Shown: positions 1 through 14,013 of the stretch, piece after piece
Layout: every line of letters starts with the position of its first letter
Position numbering within the stretch: position 1 is the first letter of the stretch
Assembly: GCA_963681505.1 (NCBI GenBank)
Contig: OY811974.1
Location: forward strand, 2,558,511 to 2,622,510
DNA length: 64,000 nucleotides
Source: Eunapius fragilis
Taxonomy: Eukaryota; Porifera; Demospongiae; Spongillida; Spongillidae
Direction: 5' to 3'
The notes under the pieces: generated by a model
The model's database searches: none
Told to the model about the DNA's origin: nothing
Seen by the model: only the letters and a program-made list of their open reading frames with translations
Translations under genes and position numbers: made by a program

Positions 1-1895
1 CCCACCCCCCTCGGGAAGAGGCTAAATTTTTAAATAAAATAATAAAGAATTTAAACATGAATTAAGTACTAATGCATTGCTGAACGGGTGTCCGCAATTG
101 CAAAGTCAATGGATGGTGCAAAAAGTTGCTGAACTCAATTTCGGTGCAACAAGTTAATCTCTTATGGTTTGCACAAAGGGGCCGGGGGTTTTCGAGATGC
201 TCTTTGCCGACGGGCGGATGGAGGCGCGCGTGTTCCACGGTGAATGATTTGCTGCGATGCAGAGTAAAGGAAGTGAAGCAGGCTGCCAGCCTAAACACAG
301 ACAAAGAGCATACCGAAAATCCCCTTTGTGGAGAGCAAAACATGAGAGATTTAACGGGACAGCAGTAGGCCAGCTACTCTAGACCCCTTACCTGCAAAAT
401 TCTCTCACCATTCCGCTGAACTTGCTAATCAATACTGCGATCAGTTTCAACTAATAGTATACACGCTAGTTAAATGGAAATACAAGTAATGTCCGTGCTT
501 CATTCATTATGAAACTTACGTCTATAGCTCTCTCGTTCCTTCGCTTCCAGTATCATATCTATTTGGTCATAAATATTCCATATGCGCAGCAGCAGCTCTG
601 CATTAAGAAGTCCACTGAATATTGCATTTTGACCAATGATACCATCAGGCATATGTCTCGTATTATTATCTAGTACCAAGACTAAGAAAAACGTGATGAA
701 AGTATTGGTCTAAGCTGAGCAATACTATTCTGGGTGTGTTTAGGTTGATAAATTGAAATTTATTTGAAATCTGAATGACCTTAGAAAATACAAAAAAATT
801 TGCCTGAATTCGAATTTTATGTTTCATTGCGCTACTATCCAGCAAAATCAAGAGAAAAATTTCATTACCATCGCAGGTAATTACCCTGCAATTAGTGTGC
901 TAGTTTTCGAACTTTGGAAAGTTTATACTCCTTTTCCGATAATGCATTACCTGCAGCACCTCGGCCACACCGTGCATCAATTAGCGCGTAAAAAATGATA
1001 TGGGTGAGTTCGTACGATTTTGCGGATCCATAAGGTCTAACAAGTAATACTTCAGTGAAGGATGGAAGCGATTTTTTAAATTGAAAGGCATATGAAGAGA
1101 ATCATTAGTTCTATGTTTCCCTCGGGAGCAGACACTAGATTTGACATAATTATAATAGAAGGTGGAATATTGTGACTCGGTGACCTCCCATACATTACAA
1201 TGAACCAACAATTCAATGAAGTGACTTCCAACCTTAAACCCGGGAAGGGGGGGTAGGGGGGAGGGGGGGGGAGAACTTGCGTAAATATCTACTATACTGC
1301 ACACCTCTCGGGAACCTATCTCGTAATCATCTGGTGTGCTTGATAGTGAGCTGATCCATACCTGTCTACGGAAAGATTTAAGGAAATCATATGTGGAACT
1401 GATCCCGCAAGCCCCGAATTAACTCAGATCTCCTGGCTTCGATGACTGCTCATTTCTCCATATGAAAAATTTTAGAACTTAAATTAATGATTCTGGTGCA
1501 TTTTAGAAAACCTAATAGTGCTAAGACAAGGCATCCATATCCATACATACATGCATCACTCCAAGGTAGGTCTGGGCAGGGAAACCCGAAATTAAGGCCA
1601 TTTATATGTGGGGGAAACGGTGCATGGGAAGGCTTGCATGACTGGGCACAGAATCCTTAGATAGCTTTTCCTTCTCTGGCAACACGCTGTATTTGAATTC
1701 CAGAACTGCTGAATTTCCCATATGCACATGCACACCTTTTTCACACACTCATGTTTCCAGCAGCATCGAGGGATGTCATCTATACCGCGTGGGTAAGTTC
1801 GAAGTCATGCGTGCTGACCACTTTTTTTTTCAGTTTTTAATATCAGGTCACATCCACATACAAAGCACACAGGAAAATATGGACATACATGTAGT
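1..1895. other. no supported gene
   Basis: I see no convincing exon here. There are short open frames near 62-370 and 981-1304, but they lack recognisable domains and look like chance. A run of G with few interruptions lies at about 1239-1272. The sequence is AT-rich and probably intergenic or intronic to the membrane-protein gene that ends at 1896. Confidence 0.5.
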
Positions 1896-2521
1896 TCATA
1901 TGACTGTAATGTCCACATTTGGATACAACTTATCATGCAGAATTGATATCTCAATTGAGGACTCCTGTCCCTGCTGCATACTGGATGTGATTTCGCTTTG
2001 TGCAGGCTTTGCCACTTCAACTCCAGAAATATCCTTGGATTTTCTCTTCTTCAACCTGACACTGGATGATATGCCATCAGTTAGAGCAGTTAATCATGCA
2101 GCTATGTACAGTTTTACATACCTGATGATGGCGCAAAGCATGACCGCTGCGATTGCCAGAAGAAAAGCGGCCATTGCACTTCCAACTGCAATCCCAACGA
2201 TTGCTCCCAACATGAGATTGCTGGGAGTGGCTTCGGGCATTGGAGTGCTGGTAGTGGCTTCGAGTATTGGAGTGCTGGCTGGCGATGATGCAGAAATGGT
2301 CAGCATTTGAGAGCTTGTTGGTGGTATTGAGACGGTAGTTTCCATTTGTGAACTGCTGTAACATATTTGTAGAGTTGGAGTAGGCAGTGCCGTGTCTACA
2401 CACCAGTATAGGGTGCTGAGTACTTATAAGAATCACATGAATGATTACCCACCTGATGGTTGCAGTTCACTGCTGCTAGTATTTGTATCATTCCCGGGAC
2501 ACAGAACTTGTCCTCCTGTCA
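1896..2521 (-). CDS. C-terminal exons of a single-pass membrane protein (partial)
   Basis: Three exons can be joined on the minus strand: 2521-2449, 2355-2122 and 2055-1896. The middle exon encodes a Ser/Thr/Pro-rich stalk, then a hydrophobic segment (LMLGAIVGIAVG onward, about 25 residues), and ends in the donor ATCAG|GTATGT. The last exon starts right after the membrane segment with the basic stop-transfer run LKKRKSKD, followed by a polar tail of about 50 residues ending at TGA (1898-1896). The phases fit: the middle exon leaves two bases that join the first base of the last exon. The first exon fits only with donor GG|GTAATC at 2449, so it is less certain. The topology is a type I receptor-like or mucin-like protein; no ectodomain is visible because upstream exons would lie beyond 2.6 kb, where a transposon sits. 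I do not recognise the family. Confidence 0.5.
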
Positions 2522-2775
2522 CTGCCATGCATGAATTGGAAGTATATGCCACTTTAATACATTAATGAACCACATCAATTTATCTGGCCATACAACACGT
2601 ACCACAAGTGATTTTGACTTCGAAGTATATGTTACGGCCCGATTTAAAACTTTTGTCCCGCTTTAAACTGGTCGACCTGATTTATAGCCGGTTGACACGC
2701 TTTAAAGCCGGTCGGACACGTGGTTGCAAAGAATCTCGTTAGAAATACTGTGTGAGATTGGTTCTTTACCATCGA

Positions 2776-3540
2776 AATGGAAATGGACGTTCGCGATCGA
2801 GAGAAGGAGTTTGGCATCTTTCTTTCTGAGAAGTTTTCCTTCACTAAAAGGAGAACCAGTGCCGGCCGCCTTTTACAAAGACTTTGAAGAGAAGATTAAA
2901 GTGGTCATAAAAGAACCATCATCGGCTGACATGATCTAGAACTTGAGCTTCTTTATAAACGAGAGTGGCTTCCAGATTTTAAACATCCCTAGTCTCAGAG
3001 CTCGGGATGGTCTAGTCGTTCCAGCAAAACAGCCGGTAGGTCTCCGTAATGTTGGTAGGCAACAATCTATTATTGTCTACAAACGTGGGGAACAGTTACG
3101 TCGCATGAGAGCACATGTTTTTTGCACAATGAACGTCTATAGGTTGGGGTATTAAACGATGCATTCATGGCACAAATACAACTGCAAGCCTGGTAAACTG
3201 ACAATCTGTCATTTATAGGGTTTGGAGGATAACACAGCTCTAGAAAAGTACAGAAGAGTCGCACCTGTGAGGTCCACAAAAAGGACCTCTTGCATGCTGG
3301 GTACAAGAAGACATTTGAAAGGCATAAAATATCATGTTCTCCATGTATCAAATACATATACTGCTTGTGCTCGGTTGCAGAGTTTGTATCATGGTGTTCC
3401 AAGAAGTGTGGTAGAAATATTTGTCTCTCTATGCCCAAATTGTCAACTTCGGAAACCTCAGCTCTCAACTGCTCCTCTGAAGCCAATTCTTGCAAATGGC
3501 TTCTTCTTCAGATTGCAGGTACACATAATTGCCTACTGTA
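2776..3540 (+). pseudogene. integrase-like N-terminal and H2C2 zinc-binding remnant
   Basis: The plus-strand frames at 2776-2930 and 2943-3120 look coding but contain stops. From about 3285 the translation can be read as HAGYKKTFE, then in another frame LYHGVPRSVVEIFVSLCP with C-x-x-C (LCPNCQLRKPQ) followed by APLKPILANGFFFRLQ. This matches the His-His-Cys-Cys zinc-binding segment and the start of the core in KRBA2-like/Ginger integrases, where the next residues would be the DLIDM strand. The catalytic core does not follow; a small inverted-repeat insertion (3562-3700) interrupts it. It is a non-functional fragment of the transposase of the surrounding element. Confidence 0.5.
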
Positions 3541-3561
3541 TATGTACATGTAGGGAGATTT

Positions 3562-3700
3562 AGACTGGGGCTGGTTGTTGTAAGTTGTACTCCACAGTTT
3601 TGAAAGAGCTAATTAAATTAACAATTGCATTTTAAAAGCGACCTGATTAATATTTATGATATACAGGGTACTGCTGTGACAACCAGCCCCTACACCTCTT
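3562..3700. mobile_element. small MITE-like insertion in the integrase remnant
   Basis: GGGGCTGGTTGT (3567-3578) is matched by its inverted copy ACAACCAGCCCC (3679-3690). The integrase homology stops just before the left arm. TA flanks both sides (left TTTAGACTGGGG, right CCCCTACACC). The arms are short, so this call is tentative. Confidence 0.4.
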
Positions 3701-4299
3701 TGTCACATATTTATTACTGCATTACATGTAGCTTAGATGAGATGACAGGCCGGCTGTACCTAAATGCTAATAAAACCATTCCCATTGTGGCACTGTTCTT
3801 AAAATCATTAACACTCATGTACTTGATTCACGCAGTTATGACATCAAACCATCTCTTGTACAAGCCTGTGGATTTGTCATAGTTAGTGAGAAGATACAAG
3901 TTTGATGCTTTTGTTGCATCCCTCACAAGCCTGCTGCTAGCAGTGTGGTCCATTACTGCTGCAGTACTGGAACATCCACTTGAGGCCTACTCCTGCCTCT
4001 GTTGTATGTTTGCAAAAGATTACCTCAATCTACATTACTCTGATATGGACAATCTATGCAAATGGGCTACTAATGCAAGAGGGGAATAAGAGAAACATGT
4101 GCAACCTGCAGAAGAGGCTGTTGAATGTCATGAGGAGCCTGAGTTTGCTGGTCCAGAGACCAACTCCACAAGTAGCTCAAGTATGTCTGAGAAGCTCTGG
4201 ATAGCATTTGGTGAAGTTCAGTTGTATGAAGCAGATCGATAGGTGGAGTTTGTCGAAATTAATGAATAATAATATATAATTATGATTTCAATTTTTCTA

Positions 4300-4960
4300 T
4301 TCAGGGCTATTCTTCAATCATTCCAACACCATCATCAATTTTACTCAAAGCCTTCTCAAAAAGATATGGTACACCAGGTCCCCAGAGTGCATGCACTGCT
4401 AACTACAATACACCAGGATTGTGTTGCAGGTGGAGAAGAATTTGTTCAAGTACTGCATTCTGGTGGAAACCATTGCCTAGCCATCTCTACTATGTCGGTT
4501 GTCCGTATTCAACAGTCAACATTTATGGCAGCATGTATTGCACTATTCCGGAGTCAGCACAAAAGCAGATATGTGCATTACTTATGTCCCACGAACCTAT
4601 CATAAAACTTAACAGAAGAATGGAAGTGACTGTGGTCTTTATGCATTAGCATTCTGTGCAGCTCTCTGTGCTGGGGATGAGCCACAAGATATTAAGACTG
4701 ACATGTGTTGCAGCTAGTACTTTTACCCAAAATAGAATAGAACCCTTTCCTGGTGAGAAGGTGACAAGAAAGAAGAGAGTAAAGGTGACAGAGATGCTTG
4801 AAATAATCTGCACATGTCAGAGCATAGGGGGAGGTAACATTATTGAATGTAAAGAATGATTCCATCAAGACTGAGTGTCTGAAAGTACCACAAAGCATTT
4901 GGAAAAAAAACTCTCAACGCGACGGATGTGTAAGAAAAAGTAGAAACAGCGAATATTACT
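4300..4960 (+). pseudogene. Ulp1-like (C48) protease plus PHD-finger remnant
   Basis: Read across three frames, the plus strand gives EEFVQVLHSGGNHCLAIS, then STVNIYGSMYCTIPESAQ, then QKNGSDCGLYALAFCAALC. This is the Ulp1/SENP order: the His segment (usually NHW, here NHC), the Asp segment (usually YDS, here YGS, so the catalytic aspartate is gone) and the intact Gln...Cys segment (GSDCG). It is followed by LEIICTCQSIGGGNIIECKE, a TGA where Trp is expected, FHQD, a one-base shift, then ECLKVPQSIWKK, which is the C-x-C...C...WFH..C layout of a PHD finger. The frame changes, the lost Asp and the Trp-to-stop change make it a dead transposon passenger gene. Such modules occur in Ginger-like elements. 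Confidence 0.6.
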
Positions 4961-5376
4961 GGCATGGAAGTTATTATCATCATATCGTACTAGTGCATGT
5001 ATCCAAATGTGATTGCCATTGTCTTTCAGCTGTTGTATGTGTATCCTGCATTTATTGAAGCTGCTGTATTAGTCTCATTGTAATCTGCACATGCGTATTT
5101 CAGTTGCATTCTACGAGGCAAATAAGGGGAAGTTTCAATACTAGCTTGTAACCGGGGTGGTAACTTGCTTGCATGGGCATTTTGTACAGCAGTTCATCAC
5201 ACCCACGGCTCCCCCCGGGCCATTTTTATGTTGGGTGAAATCGTATCACATTTTTAGATATATAAAAAATGAATCCGGTCGACCGGCTTTAAAGCGGGCC
5301 AGTTTTGTATATAGGTTTAAAACCCGGTCAACCAGTTTTAAAGCTGGTCGGGTTTTTAATCGGGCCATATCATATA

Positions 5377-7339
<1,963 letters not shown>

Positions 7340-7509
7340 CACAGCAAAAAAACGCGTCGAATCAATTCTTGATTTTCAATTGATTTGCCACTTACATTCT
7401 GGTACAAAATGTTTACATACCTGGTACAAACTGTTAACAATATGTACCAGAATGTAAGTGGCAAATCAATCGAAAATCAAGAATTGATTCTACACGTTTT
7501 TTTGCTGTG
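7340..7509. mobile_element. hairpin MITE, about 66-bp arms
   Basis: CACAGCAAAAAAACGCGTCG begins the left arm (7340-7405), and the right arm (7444-7509) is its near-perfect inverted complement ending TTTTTTTGCTGTG. The loop is 38 bp. There is no coding potential. This is a foldback or MITE-like element. Confidence 0.8.
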
Positions 7510-7774
7510 AATGCCACAGTTTGGTGCAGAAATGTTTCCATCAGAAATTTTAATGATTCGGAGTTTGCAAGTCCTAGCCATGTTAAGTTGGAGGAACCGT
7601 AAGTTGAACTTGATGCACGTGCCATTCACTATCAACGCGTTTACACGGAACAGTGGATCAAGCGAGGCATTATAAATTTATAATTATCAATTGCACACCA
7701 GTGTCACCTCAACAATTGCTTTGCCTTGTACCGGGATATACATATGTGCGTACTTACGCTTTCTTTGCATGCAT

Positions 7775-8005
7775 GAATAGACAACTTCACGATCTGATTA
7801 TTTTGTACTCCGGATGTGATGTCACCTAGACACTACGAAGAAGTCCGTTGTTGTCTCTAGCTTTTATTGGGCCCCACAACGATGTAACTATATGAGGCCC
7901 AGTAAAAGCTAGAGACAACAAAGAGACAACAACGGACTTCTTCGTAGTGACTAGGTGACATCACATCCGGAGTACAAAATAATCAGATCGTGAAGTTGTC
8001 TATTC
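7775..8005. mobile_element. hairpin MITE, about 100-bp arms
   Basis: The left arm (7775-7873) starts GAATAGACAACTTCACGATC and the right arm (7896-8005) ends with its inverted complement. The arms are nearly identical except for an extra AAAGAGACAAC segment in the right arm near 7918-7928. The loop is about 22 bp. The young look (high arm identity) suggests recent activity of the family. Confidence 0.85.
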
Positions 8006-10834
8006 TAAACGCAAACTTCGTATCAGGCCCCTCCCTCCCAAATATCTACACATACAGTTATTGGCGATTGCTTGTATCAATGAAACCGAATAGAACCTCG
8101 AACCGTTCTATAGCAGCAGGGCTGCCGTAGGCCGGTTAGGGGTCCGGCCTGCCAGTCCAGCCTGACAGGTCGGCCTTGCAGGCCAAATTTGTAAATATTA
8201 TAGTTTATAAATGTCAATCAGTAATTTTATTGTGGTACGTTATTGCGTTGTCAATCAACGCACGGCTGTTCCGTACGTGACAATAGGTTTTGAAATTAGA
8301 TCGTAAGGATTGAATTACGGTATGTCTAAAAAAATGGCCGCCATAGAGCTCATTAACTGACACTTAACTTTGGAGATTGCCTGCACTTGGCCTTTGGTAC
8401 CAATGCGAAACCCAATAAGGAATTTATGTTTAGTAAACATCTGAACTATTTAAGGACTATTTGCGCAATCGAATACTATTACGACTACGATGTACTTGTG
8501 GCCACGCATACAGGCTCTTCTCAACACAACTAAAAATGCCATGAGTTCGATTTCATACTGTAAAAAATTGCTCTTATTAAATAAGCTGTAAAATGCTCAG
8601 AAGAAAGAGAAAGGATCAATGAATCATTTGATGAATTCGGCATCGTGCTACGCGCCTGCAAACTAGGCGTAAGAGCTCTTACAAAACCGTGAATAATTTA
8701 CACACCGCGAGCAGTCTACAGCCACAATGGAACCTAAGCACAAGTGTCAATTGGATGATTTGAGCTGGTTATGTGGTTGCAGGCCATCAAAACAAGCAAC
8801 AATTCATAAAGAGCTACTGTCAACCTTTTATATTGACACACAAAAAGACAGTCCTGAGATCCAACACCCATGCAAGTTATTCACGTTCAAGTGCTGATGA
8901 AGCATGTAACAGTTGCGTCACGAAGCCAAACACTTTTACAAATGTTTGTTAGAACCACATAATTGATGCAACCATGCCATCAGTACCTGTAAGGTAGTGT
9001 GCAATTTAAAAAAATTCTTTCACAATTCAGTCCTTCCTCATTCACCATAAAGTACATAGTGTCCCCTAGCTGCTTTTACGTGACTCAATGGTGCAAACCT
9101 GAAGCATGTGGCAGTACCCAGGCCAGGCCAGTTGATACTGTACAACATATTAAGGCTATAGCACCACATACAAAATTGTCATTTACACAGATGTAATCTG
9201 CAAATAATGAGCTAATGTGTCTAGGACAACCAATCCAATTCCCCTGCAACAGGTTTCTATGTGCCACATGCCTTCCATTTGACTGCTGCATTGTGCCATT
9301 GTACAACATTACACTGAACAGCACGAATCTTCAAGAATGAGGTGGTGTGTTGCACTGAGGTCATGTGACAGAAGCCTCAAAACTATCTAATATGTTGTAC
9401 TGATGTAACCAGCCAAGAGAGGCAACTTGTCAATAAGGTAGTGCAAAGGGTATTATTTTGATGCTTCCAAGGAGAGCTTCATTCATATAAATTCTGCTGA
9501 AATTCTCCAAATGCCATTCACTGTATGATAGTACAGTACACAACACAAGTATACCATACAAAAACTTGGTGTGCATACCTGTTTATTTAAGTGGTTGTTT
9601 AGGTACTAAACTTGGTTTAATTGGTTTTGGTGAATGAGTAATACTCTACAGCCCCCTAGCCTAAAGCCTGGGAACATCCCAGCACTTCCATTAAACCCCG
9701 ATCTTAAAGTCTGGGGACTGAAAAGCCTCACCTCTATTTAGTCAACCCAATCTATACACTCTGATCCCAAACATATTGACACCTGATAAGGTTCCAGGTC
9801 AAACATGTAGAAAAGGATGGTGGCAGGCTGTTTACAGCTAATTGCTAGCTGCATTGCATACTCATCCCGACTCCACCTGTGCAGTGGCTGTACTTTTTAC
9901 ATGTATTGCTGTGTTCTTGCTTATACATCAATGGCAGGAGGCATCCTTTGGGCTTCTACCCCTGACCTAGCCACCTTATCTCAACCAGTGTCATGGGGTG
10001 AGCTGACTAAAGAGGACCAGCATCACCTCTTGGTTCCAGTCAGGCTCAGGGCAAGGGGTCAGCACCCCTATGCACCAGACTGGATGGTTGTTGCCTGCCC
10101 CCTTTTGGGCAAACAATCAACTCTAACACAATTGGAATTAAAGCTATAGCAAGCTATAGCACGAGGGAGCATTCAGACAGCATTAATGTAATTCTTGTGA
10201 GCTATTCCTAATAAGTCAGGCCATCAAGTGAGGACCATGCACATGTTGGAATGGGAATCTACATACCACTGTGGTCTAATGGGGGAGCAAGGTGCCTAAC
10301 CATACATGCTAAATTCAATTCGTCAAAACGCACCTACACTGGAATCAGAAATACTATTGCTTGGCTTAAAAACATTATGCAAGACCATTACATCACACAT
10401 GTCAGCTGCAGTACCACCGCCTAATAAAAGAAGAACGAATACATAACTCTCTATTATCATCATCTTATCCACAGGAGGTGCGTCATTGGAGAATCCAAAA
10501 TGGCGCTATACTTCAACCGACTATAATGGACAGACGAAGCCGCGTAGCAACGTAAAAGCTACTTGAAACGCAAGATCAAACCCTTTACTTTGTTCAAGGC
10601 GTTTCCTGTCGAAAAATATAAGAGCAATTTTTAGAAAACATAAGCACCGTTGACCGCACCCGTTCAGACCTCGTGAGCGTTTTGCAGTGTGGCACGTGTT
10701 CGCCAAGGTATCATTGCTAGAAATTAGCACTGTCGGGTGGAGAAGTCCTTACTGCATATGTAGGTTGCGCTTTAAGTGAAGACTCCGACGATATCTTCAT
10801 GTACACAGGCCTCTTTTAACCTATAGTCGTTGCT
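8006..10834. other. no supported gene
   Basis: There are GC-rich palindromic words at 8118-8185 (GGCCGGTTAGGGGTCCGGCC and similar) that resemble a stretch at 34310-34380 in inverted orientation. The ORF at 9817-10149 (110 codons) has no recognised domain. I see no splice-consistent gene. Confidence 0.4.
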
Positions 10835-11560
10835 ATGGAAGTAATGAGCCCTGTTGCTAGGTACTTAAAATTCATAGTGGGCGAGAACCTATTGTCCAAA
10901 TTTCAATGTAATGTAACAGCCGTGAACGAAGCATGTCCGTCGGTTTCTATGCCTTCTGCTCAGCGGCTCAAACCTGTTTCAAACCCGGATCTGTGGGAAT
11001 ACAATCCCGAGGAACTCGTGAGATTCGCGCCATTGCGAAGGTTTAGTAGTACTATAGTAGTGCAAACACATCCGCTATCTGGTCTCATTTCAAGGTCCAT
11101 ACATCAAAGGAGTAGGCCTACGCAGATAAAGCGTGGTGTGATTACTGCCACAGGCCGTTCTCCAGGGAACACCAGACTTTGTCTAGACACATTGAACGGC
11201 ATTATAAGGATGAACAACAATGTGCATGTGTGCAGCCATATACTATCTATGGTGCAGCAGTCTTCGCAACATGCACAGTTAAGGAATACAAAACGTTCCA
11301 GAGAACTCGACTTCAAGATCTACTGTGCTGTCAACGTCAGCGAACTTGACACCAAGGTCTACAGCTCAATCTGCTTCAGCAGAGCGAGAATCGGAAACAA
11401 GACGAGTACCAAAGGTCAGTGAAACTGCCTAAGGTGTCCTTGAAGAAGTTCAATGGAGAGATTACAAGGTGGCCACATTCTGGGACTCATATGAATCAGC
11501 AATACACAAAAACAAAGAGCTCTCTCTTGCTCGAGGATAGTGCTAATATCATGCAATTAG
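10835..11560 (+). pseudogene. BEL/Pao-like retrotransposon gag fragment
   Basis: A 195-codon frame starts at 10835 without a recognised N-terminal domain. From 11415 the translation is VKLPKVSLKKFNGEITRW, then after a one-base shift TFWDSYESAIHKNKELS. This matches the start of the DUF1759 gag-like region of BEL/Pao elements (pattern: lP.l.l..F.G....W..F.D.Y...IH.n..L). The homology stops after about 45 residues. No LTRs, protease or reverse transcriptase are seen nearby, so it is a 5' fragment. Whether the 10835-11410 frame belongs to the same element is unclear. Confidence 0.5.
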
Positions 11561-12740
11561 AAACGGCCTAAAAATGCCAGAATTCTAGTGGAATTTTTCC
11601 GACAGCCCTAATCTACTATATGTGAAACCAATTGAGGTTAATTTCATACATCCACTGTACATCTTCAAATTCTTCCGCGCCATTCCTCTCCTGCACGCCC
11701 TTGTTAGGACGCCAAGGTGCACTTTTTTACTTCCGCCGACTCTGCATGTCACTGGATTAATATAGCCTGATCACTTTTACGTATACTGCACCGGTCCTGT
11801 AGTACATAGCTGTATAGGGAGATTCCAGAGCTTCAGTTCACCTTACAATGAATGACTTTGGTGACAATGTCAAAGATGCAATGCTTAAGGAAGGATGAAA
11901 ATTTTATGAGAGAAAAAAATTCACTTTGGATAAATGTTGCTACCAGTGGTGTAGATCTGGTGTCTGAAGAAATTGTTGCAGTGTTGCAGTGCTCTAAAGT
12001 GACTGATGTTTTAAGTGTGAGTAAGGATTCTACATTATGATATGTTTTCATTTTATTGTATTTGTTTTTCCCAGGTTGCCAATAACAAAGCCCTATAACC
12101 AATCGTCTGGCATTTTGGGAGGGCATAATGATTAGACCGACTGCCCTTGATCAATTTAAGGATGGGCTATGTATGTCATCACGAATTATTAACAGCTGTG
12201 CAGCACTTTCCAGACTCATTTGAGTGCGTATTTATTTTTAAAGGCTATATTACTGTTGATGACATTCTCAGCTGCATTGAGCTGACCTCGAATGATTTCA
12301 GAAGTATTGCACTGGAACAGTTGATATAAAGCCAAAGTCTATCACAGTTCATTGCGACAATAATGACTTCATCACTGCAAAAACCTGTTCACGTCCACTC
12401 CTAAAAGTGATGGTCCTGCAAAAGATGGGCCTTCACGAGATGTCGCCGTTCTAAGGTAGGGTTGTCATGCGATAAATGGTCCGGCCGGACCATTAATAGC
12501 GCCATAACGGTCCCGCCAGGCCATCCATGGCTATGACCTATGGTCCCCCTATGCTATAACAGGTCCCCCCTAGCCTAATTTGACTTGCTTTCTGCAAAAC
12601 CAGTGTACCTGTCTGCTGACGCTGTTCATCAAATGAGCTTCAAATAGAGATGAAAACTATCTGTGTAATACATGTATTGCGCATGTCAAACCACGCATTC
12701 ACATTGTCCTTCAGTTGAAGTTAGTTTTGGTGCTTTGAGT
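11561..12740. other. no supported gene
   Basis: Short frames occur at 11852-12040 and 12147-12329 without domains. A palindrome GGTCCGGCCGGACC lies at about 12479-12492 inside a GC-rich patch that recalls the patches at 8.1 and 34.3 kb. Confidence 0.35.
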
Positions 12741-12745
12741 TTGAA

Positions 12746-13775
12746 ATGGAAGTGGATGAAGAGAATGACGAGTTCGAGAATGTGAATCTTATTGAAGATA
12801 CTGCATTTTATTTGCGGGAAAAGATATATCGAGGTGACCACGAAAAACTGGAAGAGAAGTGTTCTAATAAAAGCGGAGACGTTTGATGTGGCAAAACACT
12901 GTACAGAAAAAAGACGAAATTGTGGTGGGTAAATGTATTGCCGTGATATATACTGTAAAAATGCACTACTGGGGAGTTTTGTATATGCAATACAGCCATT
13001 CTGTTATCAAAGTAGTACGTATTTTTTTAAGTGAGGTACGTCAATGATAAGGAAGAGCAGCACAGAATCCTTGTTGCTTACCACCAAGATCAAACTTCTA
13101 GACATATGGGAACGAAAATAACATTATCTTGCATAACTGAGCGATTTATTTGGCCTGGAGTAAACAAAGACATTTGCCATATGGTATGTTTTGTATAATC
13201 AGGCATTATCATTTCAGCACAATGTTTCATTTTCCTTAATACATTTACTTTGACCCTTGCCAAAGAGTTGGACGAAAAATTATGCATACCAGAGCTCCAT
13301 CCTATTCCGGTGCTGTCAACATGGTATCATATAAGGATTGATTTCGTGGGCCCAATACATCGTAAATCACAGCAGGGAAGCAGATACATTTTGACTATTT
13401 CTGATTACTTTAGCAAGTTTGTCCTTGCTATCCCATGTAAAACCAAGGAGGCTGTTAATGTTGTAACCCTAACCCTAACCCTAACCTTAATTCACGCAAT
13501 GTCAAGTCCAGAAGTTCTGTACAGTATGTGGTCAAACTGTTTAAGATATATAATGGTGGAAAACGGGTCTCAAACAAAATACCTCTGTGCTACCTTTTCA
13601 ATGGCGCTCTTGACATGCTTTGCAATAGACGTAAGCAATGACACTGTTGATTTCCCAACAAGTTTCTGCAAAGTGTGCGGACGTGTTATGTGCAGAGTAC
13701 AAGAAGTAGCAGTAAAAAATATGGCATTCAGGTGGATGGTAAAGACCTGCAAGGTAAATATATTCACATAATGTG
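12746..13775 (+). pseudogene. integrase (KRBA2/Ginger-like) gene remnant
   Basis: ATG at 12746 opens MEVDEENDEFENVNLIED, an acidic start followed by FYLREKIYRGDHEKLEEK. A second coding block (about 13033-13185) gives LVAYHQDQTSRHMGTKIT and ERFIWPGVNKDICHM, the H...H part of an integrase zinc-binding domain; its C-x-x-C partner is visible out of frame as DPCQRVGRK near 13250. The catalytic core starts WYHIRIDFVGPIH, continues YILTISDYFSKFVLAIPC and later VENGSQTKY, i.e. the D..D-N-G pattern with the second Asp changed (E-N-G). The block between them holds a telomere-like repeat at 13464-13489. Frameshifts and lost residues show it is dead. The element could be a Ginger-type transposon or an LTR-retroelement integrase; the acidic N-terminus and context favour Ginger-like. 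Confidence 0.6.
13464..13489. repeat. interstitial telomere-like (CCCTAA)n
   Basis: TAACCCTAACCCTAACCCTA plus one degenerate unit sits inside the integrase reading frame, between the KTKEAVNVV and LIHAMSSPEV segments. TTAGGG is the usual metazoan telomere unit. Confidence 0.9.
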
Positions 13776-14013
13776 ACAACTATATAGATTGACCAAGTGT
13801 GTATATATGTACCTACACTTATAATTACAGGAACCCATACACCAGAAGTTGGCTCCACTTATACAAGTAAAGGACAGAAAATGGAGCAGCAAAAAGGTGT
13901 CAAACCAAAGACCATGCTTGATCACATCAAAACTATTGCACCACCATAAGTTGTGTGTCACAGAAGGGAACCACGGTTAGCCCCAACACAAGTACTTTCA
14001 GTAACAGAGCCAA

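Larger units (their letters stand above)
2626..5376. mobile_element. decayed DNA transposon with terminal inverted repeats, Ginger-like content
   Basis: The two ends are inverted copies of each other. The left end (2626-2722) reads TATATGTTACGGCCCGATT and continues with GCTTTAAAGCCGGTCG motifs; the reverse complement of the right end (5276-5376) reads TATATGATATGGCCCGATT and has the same motifs. The arms are about 95 bp and imperfect. Between them lie remnants of an integrase-type zinc-binding domain (about 3220-3520), a Ulp1-like cysteine protease (about 4420-4700) and a PHD finger (about 4790-4910), all on the plus strand. Integrase plus Ulp1 and PHD modules recalls Ginger-type cut-and-paste elements (family knowledge from memory). 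I could not define a target-site duplication. Stops and frameshifts show that the copy is dead. Confidence 0.65.
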
